Below are positions 7,304-11,668 of a stretch of 11,668 nt of DNA, one piece after another; positions within the stretch are counted from its first letter, which is position 1, and every line of letters starts with the position of its first letter. The stretch spans positions 1-11,668 of the forward strand of contig JAJRYP010000095.1 of the NCBI GenBank assembly GCA_024275695.1. Direction: 5' to 3'. The DNA is from Patescibacteria group bacterium (lineage in GTDB: Bacteria; Patescibacteriota; Gracilibacteria; UBA1369; PNNO01). A model generated the notes under the pieces. That model did no database searches. It worked only from the letters and a program-made list of their open reading frames with translations, and was not told the origin of the DNA. Both the position numbers and the translations under genes were made by a program.

Positions 7304-7329
7304 CAATTGTGGCGCATTTGCGTCGCTAC
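7300..7329. terminator. Bidirectional hairpin containing both converging stop codons
   Basis: Outer arms GTAGC (7300-7304) and GCTAC (7325-7329) enclose an inner stem GGCGC (7311-7315) / GCGTC (7320-7324) with an ATTT loop and a six-base bulge on one side. The TAG of the surface-protein gene lies in the left arm, and the TAG of gap (7329-7331) begins at the end of the right arm. On the gap strand the hairpin is followed by TTTCTTTT, a fair terminator tail; on the other strand the tail is poor in T. Confidence 0.65.
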
Positions 7330-8333
7330 TACATCTGTTTTCCAATATATTCAACCATATCTACGGTTCTTTCAGAGTACCCCCATTCGTTGTCATACCA
7401 TGTGATGATTTTTACCATGTTTCCCATTACCATTGTGGAAAGTCCGTCAATGACCGATGAATAGCGAGTTCCTTTGTAATCGATTGATACAAGCGGTTCT
7501 TCTGAATATCCAAGAATTCCTTTTAATTTATCTTCGGATGCTTTCTTCAAAATTGCGTTTACTTCTTCCGCGCTTGTTTCTTTGCTTACATTACATACAA
7601 AATCCACAAGCGAAACAGTCGGAAGTGGCACACGAATCGCCATTCCATTTAATTTCCCTTCCATTTCCGGGATAACCAGTGCAACCGCTTTTGCGGCTCC
7701 GGTTGTTGTTGGAATCATTGAAGAAATTGCAGCTCTTCCGCGTCTGAGATCTTTGTGAGCGGCATCCAGCATGTTCTGAGATGTTGTAACCGCATGAATT
7801 GTTGTAAGAAGTCCTTTTTCTATCCCAAGCTCTTCGTGAAGAACTTTGATAACCGGCGCAATGCAGTTTGTCGTACAAGAAGCATTTGAAATAAGAAGAT
7901 CTTTTTCCGCATGCAATTCTTCTTCGTTAACTCCCATTACAAGAGTTCTGTCGATATCTTTTCCCGGTGCGCTAATAAGTACTTTTTTTGCTCCGGCCTG
8001 AAGGTGCTTTGATGCCCCTTCCCTGGTTCTAAACGCTCCGGTTGCTTCAATAGCAATATCAATATTATTATCACGATGAGGAAGCTCAAGCGGGTCACGT
8101 GTATGATAAAGTTTGATTGATTTTCCATTTACGATCATTTCATCTTCGCTTTTCACCTCAATATCGGCATCTAAAATTCCATAACTCGAATCATATTTAA
8201 GCATGTGAGCCATTGTTGATGCTTTGTTTGGGTCGTTGATTGCGATAATATCAAATTTGTCTCTCAGTAAATTTATACGAAAAACAAGCCGTCCAATTCG
8301 ACCAAAGCCATTGATTGCTACTCGCGGTTTCAT
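7329..8333 (-). CDS. gap: Glyceraldehyde-3-phosphate dehydrogenase
   Basis: This is the cytosolic glycolytic enzyme converting glyceraldehyde-3-phosphate, phosphate and NAD+ to 1,3-bisphosphoglycerate. From the ATG at 8331-8333 it has 334 residues, the usual length. It shows the Rossmann start VAINGFGRIGR (5-15), an Asp at 34 (INDP) that favours NAD+ over NADP+, the active-site SNASCTTNC with catalytic Cys153, and HAVTTSQN with His180. Also present are RRGRAAISSMIPTTTGAAKA and the C-terminal WYDNEWGYSERTVDMV. The frame is open 16 codons further upstream, but that part lies over the promoter, and the family starts at MKPRVAINGFGR. The gene stands alone, diverging from tsaC. No glycolytic neighbours are present. 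Confidence 0.97.
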   Translation of the reverse strand: MKPRVAINGFGRIGRLVFRINLLRDKFDIIAINDPNKASTMAHMLKYDSSYGILDADIEVKSEDEMIVNGKSIKLYHTRDPLELPHRDNNIDIAIEATGAFRTREGASKHLQAGAKKVLISAPGKDIDRTLVMGVNEEELHAEKDLLISNASCTTNCIAPVIKVLHEELGIEKGLLTTIHAVTTSQNMLDAAHKDLRRGRAAISSMIPTTTGAAKAVALVIPEMEGKLNGMAIRVPLPTVSLVDFVCNVSKETSAEEVNAILKKASEDKLKGILGYSEEPLVSIDYKGTRYSSVIDGLSTMVMGNMVKIITWYDNEWGYSERTVDMVEYIGKQM

Positions 8334-8352
8334 AATATATAGTGTGTTAAGG

Positions 8353-8364
8353 ATGCGCACGCAT
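8353..8364. promoter_or_regulatory. Inverted repeat at the gap transcription start
   Basis: ATGCG and CGCAT arms with a two-base centre lie just after the gap -10 box, where transcription should start. GTGCGC occurs once inside it and once upstream of the -10, 18 bases apart on the gap strand. It could be an operator; no known regulator is recognised. Confidence 0.3.
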
Positions 8365-8366
8365 AG

Positions 8367-8395
8367 TATATAGCGCACCAAATGCTCACGGTCAA
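8367..8395 (-). promoter_or_regulatory. gap promoter
   Basis: On the minus strand TTGACC (8395-8390), 17 bases and TATATA (8372-8367) lie 33 bases before the gap ATG. TATATA is palindromic and might also serve tsaC on the other strand, but no good -35 is seen there. Confidence 0.75.
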
Positions 8396-8414
8396 TTATT
8401 TTTTAAAAATTTTT

Positions 8415-9023
8415 ATGAGAAGAATAAATGTTTCAAAAGAAAAATGGAAAGATTCCATTATTGACGAAGCTGTTTTGATTCTTAAAAAGGGAGGAGTGGT
8501 GATGCATCCGACAGATACTTGTTACGGACTTGCGGTTGATGTTTTTAATGAAGAGGCCTTGCAAAAATTGTATTCTCTAAAGAGAATGGACATGTTCAAA
8601 CCTGTGAGTATTATTGTTTCTTCTGTTCAGGACGCGAAACGATGGGGTGAAGTGGATGTGAAAGCGGAAGATTTAATGAGGCGATTTTGGCCGGGTCCTT
8701 ATACTTTTTTAGTTAAACGAAAAAGCACTTTACCGATGTTTTTTAATAAAGGTATTGATAAAGTCGGATTACGTAATCCGTATGCGCCTAATGTTATCAG
8801 AATTGTTGATAAATTCGGTCGTCCGGTAAGCACAACCAGTGCGAATATTTCCGGCAGACCGGAAGCTTATGATGTTTCGGAATTTCTTGGACAAATTAAA
8901 GGTGAAAATAATTCGGTAAAACCGGATTTAATTATAGACGTTGGATTGATTAACGAGAATGAACCGTCAACTATTTATGATGTTGAAAATGAAATTTGTT
9001 TGAGGGGGAGTATCGAGCTATAA
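8415..9023 (+). CDS. tsaC: Threonylcarbamoyl-AMP synthase (Sua5/YciO/YrdC family)
   Basis: This family makes L-threonylcarbamoyl-AMP from threonine, bicarbonate and ATP, the first step of the t6A37 modification of tRNAs reading ANN codons. The 202-residue product shows HPTDTCYGLAVD (31-42), the KR...KP loop SLKRMDMFKPVSIIV (54-68), WPGPYTFL (92-99), VGLRNPYAP (117-125) and STTSANISG (139-147), all in family order. Length fits TsaC rather than the longer Sua5, which carries an extra C-terminal domain. I chose the ATG at 8415. An in-frame ATG at 8382 would place the start beside the gap -35 box and add a poorly conserved extension. No SD sequence is seen. The last six bases overlap the end of the convergent membrane-protein gene. 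Paralogous YciO/YwlC function cannot be excluded. Confidence 0.93.
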   Translation: MRRINVSKEKWKDSIIDEAVLILKKGGVVMHPTDTCYGLAVDVFNEEALQKLYSLKRMDMFKPVSIIVSSVQDAKRWGEVDVKAEDLMRRFWPGPYTFLVKRKSTLPMFFNKGIDKVGLRNPYAPNVIRIVDKFGRPVSTTSANISGRPEAYDVSEFLGQIKGENNSVKPDLIIDVGLINENEPSTIYDVENEICLRGSIEL

Positions 9024-9473
9024 GATGCTGACAATTCCCATTGCTCCAAGAGTAATTACTGTCCCGGCAATCGCAAGTCCAATTGCAATCAGTCCAATTG
9101 CTTTCCAGTATTTTATGCCGAAAAGGAAAGCAATGAGGCTTCCTGTCCATCCGCCGCTTCCCGGAAGCGGTATCGCTACGAATACTATTAATAAGATTGG
9201 CCCGTATTTTTCTAATGCATCCTTGTGTTTATGCTGTGTTTTTTCAAATAGTTTTGTGAAAAATTTGTTAAAAAATTTGGAATGACGCATTAAAAATCGC
9301 GAAACCGGTTCCAGAAGCCAGAGAATAAAGAAACATGGGATTAAATTACCTATATATGCCCATAAAAATACAGCTTCGGGTGGCATTCCCATTGCAAATC
9401 CAACCGGTATGGATCCGCGCAATTCTATAATTGGAAGCATTGAGGAGAAAAAAACGATAATTTCCGGAGGCAT
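9018..9473 (-). CDS. COG2426 / small multidrug export-like membrane protein
   Basis: The 151-residue product from the ATG at 9471-9473 is an integral membrane protein with about four hydrophobic segments (roughly 5-25, 35-57, 91-112, 121-148). The family signatures MLPIIELRGSIPVGFAMG near the N terminus and PLPGSGGWTGSLIAFLFGI in the third segment are clear. A basic cytoplasmic loop (RHSKFFNKFFTKLFEKTQHKHK) lies between. This matches the family annotated as putative small multi-drug export protein (PF06695/COG2426); actual transport activity is not well established. The frame stays open to a TTG at 9575, but the 34 added residues are polar and unlike the family, whose members begin close to this ATG. 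The 3' end overlaps tsaC by six bases. Confidence 0.88.
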   Translation of the reverse strand: MPPEIIVFFSSMLPIIELRGSIPVGFAMGMPPEAVFLWAYIGNLIPCFFILWLLEPVSRFLMRHSKFFNKFFTKLFEKTQHKHKDALEKYGPILLIVFVAIPLPGSGGWTGSLIAFLFGIKYWKAIGLIAIGLAIAGTVITLGAMGIVSIL

Positions 9474-9693
9474 GTTCAAAAGATTTATACTGGTAATTTT
9501 TTGTGCGCCTGTTTTTGTTTTATCATAGTCGATACCAATTGCCAAGCTATAATCTTGTACAAAAAAATTACGCAATATTTACACTTTTGGACAATATAAA
9601 TATATGTTCGGCTTAAATGGCTTGTTCAAAAGGAGAGAGAGTGTTCCGCAGTTGTTTTAGAACACAAAACTTGATCTGTTTTTGGCAAAATTA

Positions 9694-9722
9694 TTGACAG
9701 AAGGATGTTAAAACCTTAATTT
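9694..9722 (+). promoter_or_regulatory. rsmH promoter
   Basis: TTGACA (9694-9699), 17 bases and TAATTT (9717-9722). The -35 is perfect and the -10 moderate. The predicted start near 9729 gives a leader of about 74 bases, longer than the other leaders here. GAAGTGAT (9784-9791) is a weak SD candidate before the ATG at 9803. Confidence 0.7.
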
Positions 9723-9749
9723 ATAGGCGTATTCCAATGATCTAAAAAG

Positions 9750-9770
9750 TTATACACATTTTGTGCACAA
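9750..9770 (+). promoter_or_regulatory. Pair of DnaA-box-like sites in the rsmH leader
   Basis: TTATACACA (9750-9758) matches the DnaA-box consensus TTATNCACA exactly. TTGTGCACA (9761-9769) differs at one position and is part of the palindrome TTGTGCACAA. The two are 11 bases apart, about one helical turn. They lie downstream of the predicted transcription start. Binding by DnaA is inferred from sequence only. Confidence 0.4.
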
Positions 9771-9802
9771 GTTTTGAACAGCAGAAGTGATAAAAATCTA
9801 GA

Positions 9803-10750
9803 ATGCCGCTTAATAAAAAGAACTATGGTCATGATCCTGTCCTTATTGAAACTGTTGAAAAGTATTCGGGATTACAGAAAGGTGACACGGTCATAGATTG
9901 CACATTAGGTCTTGGAGGGCACAGCGAAATGTTCCTGAAAATGATAGGGAAAAATGGAACTTTAGTTGCCTTTGAACAAGATGAGAAAAATTTGAAAATT
10001 GCCAAAAAACGTCTTAATGAAAACAAAAACAAAATTCTTTTTATTCACAAAAACTTTGTTCATTTACAACAAGAGGTCTCAGAGAGAAAGATAGAAGGAA
10101 TTAAGTTGATATTTATGGATTTGGGACTTGCATCTGTGCACATTGATGATCCGAAGAGAGGGTTTGCGTTTCTACATGAAGGGCCGCTCGATATGCGATT
10201 CGATAAAAGAAACCCCCTTACCGCCGAAAAAATCCTGGAACGATATTCGGTTAAAAGATTGGAGGAAATATTTAAAGCTTATGGAGAAGAGCGTTACAGC
10301 AAAAAATTTGCAAGGATCATTAAAGATAATATTCCTTTTCACACAACTACGGAGCTTGCGGAATTTATAGAGCGACATTACCCAATGAAGCGACAAAGAA
10401 GAGGAAGAAGGATACATCCCGCCACAAGAATATTTCAGGCCCTCAGAATCGAAGTTAATAACGAACTTGAGATTTTAGAAGACACGTTACGGCAAGCAAT
10501 AGATGTGCTGGATAAAGGAGGCAGACTAATAGTTATTTCGTATCATTCACTGGAAGACAGGATAGTGAAAAGAACAATGAAGGCAGCTACAAAACAGTGT
10601 ATTTGTCCATCGGAAAAGCCGATATGCGATTGCAATCATAAGCCGCAACTTAAAATCCTTACAAAAAAACCGATCATACCGACAGAAGAAGAAGTTAAGA
10701 GGAATCCGCGAAGCAGAAGTGCAAAACTCAGAGCCTCGGAAAAAATCTAA
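9803..10750 (+). CDS. rsmH: 16S rRNA (cytosine-1402-N4)-methyltransferase RsmH
   Basis: RsmH (MraW) methylates N4 of C1402 in the 16S rRNA decoding centre using S-adenosylmethionine. The 315-residue product is full length. It shows HDPVL (10-14), the SAM-binding motif DCTLGLGGHS (32-41), FEQD (57-60), FMDLGLASVHID (104-115), GFAFLHEGPLDMRFD (120-134), HPATRIFQALRIEVNNELE (205-223), ISYHSLEDRIVK (245-256) and the Cys motif CICPSEKPICDC (266-277). It also has the conserved C-terminal RNPRSRSAKLRASEK. The ATG at 9803 is the first in frame. In many bacteria it is the second gene of the dcw cluster after mraZ; here mraZ is missing. An ftsL-like gene follows in the same direction, as in the standard cluster. 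Confidence 0.97.
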   Translation: MPLNKKNYGHDPVLIETVEKYSGLQKGDTVIDCTLGLGGHSEMFLKMIGKNGTLVAFEQDEKNLKIAKKRLNENKNKILFIHKNFVHLQQEVSERKIEGIKLIFMDLGLASVHIDDPKRGFAFLHEGPLDMRFDKRNPLTAEKILERYSVKRLEEIFKAYGEERYSKKFARIIKDNIPFHTTTELAEFIERHYPMKRQRRGRRIHPATRIFQALRIEVNNELEILEDTLRQAIDVLDKGGRLIVISYHSLEDRIVKRTMKAATKQCICPSEKPICDCNHKPQLKILTKKPIIPTEEEVKRNPRSRSAKLRASEKI

Positions 10751-10756
10751 CAGACA

Positions 10757-10820
10757 CAAAGCAAAGCTGAGTGTCCCGCTGAGCTAAGGCGAAGCGCAAG
10801 CGTGAGCAAAGCGAACACCT
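10757..10820. repeat. GC-rich repeat-like element in the rsmH-ftsL spacer
   Basis: This block is much richer in G+C than the AT-rich DNA around it. It contains GCTGAG twice and AAGCG three times within 25 bases (10792-10813), giving a degenerate six-base periodicity. Arms GTGT-CC-CGCT (10771-10780) and AGCG-A-ACAC (10810-10818) can pair, giving a long imperfect hairpin. No T-run follows, so it is not a typical terminator. It looks like a member of a dispersed intergenic repeat, but only one copy is in the window. Confidence 0.4.
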
Positions 10821-10847
10821 TATATATACAAATAACAATCCCCCTCA

Positions 10848-11204
10848 ATGTCACAAGTTATCGTTAATAGAAACTCACTTGCATACAGACGCCGCAGGCA
10901 GTCAATGCAAAAAATCAGCATAAAGCCGTTTTTAATCATGGTTTCCATGGGGCTTTTTATAAGCTTTTTAAGCGTAATGATGCTTGTGAATTTTAATATG
11001 GCTTCTACAAAAGGATACACGATCAAATATTTAGAGGTACAGCAGCAAGAACTTTGGGAAAAACACGAAGAAATTAAAAAAGATTTATTACAGCAAAAGG
11101 CATTATCAGTGTTAATTGAAAGCGAAAAAGCGAGATCGATGGTGAAGCCGGGAAAAATCAGCTATGTTGCGGGACATAGCACAGTTGCACAAGTTATTGA
11201 CTGA
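10848..11204 (+). CDS. ftsL: FtsL/DivIC-like cell-division protein
   Basis: FtsL is a small bitopic divisome protein that pairs with FtsB/DivIC through a periplasmic coiled coil and helps activate septal peptidoglycan synthesis. The 118-residue product has a basic cytoplasmic N terminus (AYRRRRQ, 12-18) and one membrane span (about 27-49). A heptad-like helix follows (about 57-98, YLEVQQQELWEKHEEIKKDL), then a short C-terminal tail. Size, topology and its place right after rsmH fit FtsL. Sequence conservation in this family is too low for proof, and DivIC/FtsB is possible. The ATG at 10848 has no SD sequence. It stops at TGA, and an intrinsic terminator lies about 40 bases on, so ftsI is not cotranscribed. 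Confidence 0.65.
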   Translation: MSQVIVNRNSLAYRRRRQSMQKISIKPFLIMVSMGLFISFLSVMMLVNFNMASTKGYTIKYLEVQQQELWEKHEEIKKDLLQQKALSVLIESEKARSMVKPGKISYVAGHSTVAQVID

Positions 11205-11245
11205 CCGATTTTCAAGAATAAGATTGCTAAGGTTGGGCCACGAAT

Positions 11246-11285
11246 AAAAAATCCTCCTCGATAGGCTTTCCGGGGGGATTTTTTT
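11246..11285 (+). terminator. Strong intrinsic terminator after the ftsL-like gene
   Basis: AAAAAATCCTCC (11246-11257) pairs with GGGGGATTTTTT (11273-11284), a 12-pair stem with one G-U, around a 15-base loop. The stem runs into seven T residues (11279-11285). The A-run on the 5' side makes it potentially bidirectional. Confidence 0.9.
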
Positions 11286-11287
11286 AT

Positions 11288-11302
11288 GAGTACCGGGTAC
11301 TC
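11288..11302. repeat. Near-perfect palindrome beside the terminator
   Basis: GAGTACC and GGTACTC are separated by one base. The flanking T-run (11279-11285) and A-run (11304-11309) can extend the stem. The same T-run is used by the upstream terminator, so the two structures are mutually exclusive. Confidence 0.6.
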
Positions 11303-11668
11303 GAAAAAATATGTGAATTAGAAGCGATTACTAAATTATACCCGGGTCGAATCTGAAACTTTATAAAATGAACAATATTTGCAGGAGCATCTCTAAGAAT
11401 GGATGTTTTATAAAATTCTATCCCCGGGGATGGTTTACCTATTGCGCCATAAGAATCAATTTTGACAATGTTTTCATTTTAAAAAGACCCCTGTTTTTCC
11501 GGAATTTTTACGGGAAAACGATGAAAATCGCTTTAGGGGAGGTTTTTATGTTTTTTCACACGCGAGACGTGTTATAGACGAACTTTTACTAAAACAGCCT
11601 CCTCCCGGGAGGACGAACGTAAGAAAATTGCTTTGATTCAGGCCGAAAACTCGCATTTAAACCTTTCA
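11303..11668. other. Terminal 366 bases: no convincing gene, several palindromes
   Basis: No frame reads as a convincing protein. The longest ATG frame (11368-11577, 69 codons) gives a Phe/Cys-rich sequence typical of untranslated AT-rich DNA. Structure seen: CCCGGG at 11341; TCCCCGGGGA (11421-11430); the perfect 12-base palindrome CCTCCCGGGAGG (11601-11612); and a direct repeat TTTATAAAAT (11360-11369 and 11407-11416). GGAT/ATCC arms can pair around TTTTATAAAA (11401-11423). It may hold a structured RNA, a decayed gene, or the start of a gene running off the window. No tRNA, tmRNA, RNase P or SRP RNA signature was found. Confidence 0.5.
11535..11668 (+). other. Strong SD and possible frameshifted gene start, partial
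   Basis: AGGGGAGG (11535-11542) lies five bases before ATG 11548. That frame stops at TAG 11575-11577 after nine codons (MFFHTRDVL). Removing one T from the T6 run (11551-11556) joins the ATG to a frame open to the window end, which reads on as TRETCYRRTF and later EDERKKIALIQAENSHLNLS. The latter part is charged and helical-looking. Either a broken or miscalled gene start, or chance. Confidence 0.25.

Larger units (their letters stand above)
9576..9802. other. Intergenic region upstream of rsmH: what it holds
   Basis: No gene of normal size is present and mraZ is absent. An 18-codon ATG frame (9604-9660) exists but has no supporting motif. The block contains TGTTC at 9605, 9623 and 9642 and its complement GAACA at 9660 and 9776. 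It also has a perfect 6-base inverted repeat GTGTTC/GAACAC (9641-9646 / 9660-9665) and the 9-base inverted pair TGTTCAAAA (9623-9631) / TTTTGAACA (9772-9780). The rsmH promoter and two DnaA-box-like sites are listed separately. Confidence 0.6.

Noticed and set aside
8334..8381. Longer gap start adding 16 residues
   Set aside because: It covers the gap leader and -10 box; the family begins at the MKPRVAINGFGR start.
9474..9575. Longer start (TTG) for the COG2426-like gene
   Set aside because: The 34 extra residues are polar, start with a rare codon and precede the point where the family begins.
9576..9802. Replication origin
   Set aside because: Only two DnaA-like boxes, no dnaA or dnaN, and a normal promoter for rsmH explains the region.
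10757..10820. tRNA-like stretch on the minus strand (TTAGCTCAGCGGG resembles a D-arm)
   Set aside because: No matching D-stem partner, anticodon arm or T-arm follows.
11202..11263. TGA read as glycine (code 25), extending ftsL by about 20 codons
   Set aside because: No other gene in the window contains in-frame TGA, and the extension would run into the terminator stem.
11341..11355. T-loop-like GTCGAATC as part of a tRNA
   Set aside because: The bases on either side do not form a five-pair T stem and no cloverleaf fits.
11368..11577. 69-codon ATG frame as a gene
   Set aside because: Phe/Cys-rich composition unlike the neighbours, no promoter with proper spacing and no SD; it crosses the palindromic elements.
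1..11668. CRISPR array, insertion sequence or transposase
   Set aside because: No regularly spaced repeats of suitable length, no transposase motifs and no terminal inverted repeats were seen.

Overview
The window is an 11.7 kb AT-rich bacterial chromosome segment. It reads as ordinary housekeeping DNA with several unusual details. The standard code fits: long genes such as dnaK contain no in-frame TGA, and the one TGA used (ftsL-like gene) acts as a stop. Three things suggest a Candidate Phyla Radiation / Patescibacteria relative: a compact 238-residue HrcA, a large Cys-rich surface protein with a C-terminal NGPG + hydrophobic + RHRKRK tail, and start codons almost without Shine-Dalgarno (SD) sequences. 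Peregrinibacteria is a guess within that group. No marker gene settles it.

Heat-shock block (1-5168). A 5'-truncated unknown gene (+) meets dnaK (-) tail to tail with one base between stops. Upstream of dnaK are back-to-back promoters. One drives dnaK and is covered by a CIRCE operator; the other drives a 63-codon unknown gene (+). Next on the minus strand come an unrecognised 351-residue charged protein with its own strong promoter, then grpE and hrcA. hrcA-grpE is an operon behind a second CIRCE. HrcA should therefore repress its own operon and dnaK. No dnaJ is present; the unknown gene sits between grpE and dnaK.

Middle (5169-9575). A 681-residue membrane-anchored surface protein (+) diverges from hrcA. 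It converges on gap (GAPDH, -), with a hairpin that contains both stop codons. tsaC/Sua5 (+) diverges from gap and overlaps the end of a COG2426-type small membrane protein (-).

Division block (9576-11668). rsmH (mraW) is followed by an ftsL-like gene, as in the dcw cluster, but without mraZ in front. An intrinsic terminator follows ftsL instead of ftsI. The rsmH leader holds two DnaA-box-like sites and several TGTTC/GAACA repeats. The rsmH-ftsL spacer holds a GC-rich repeat-like element. The last ~380 bases have no convincing gene but carry several CCGGG-centred palindromes and the window's only strong SD, in front of a nine-codon frame that one T fewer would open to the window end.
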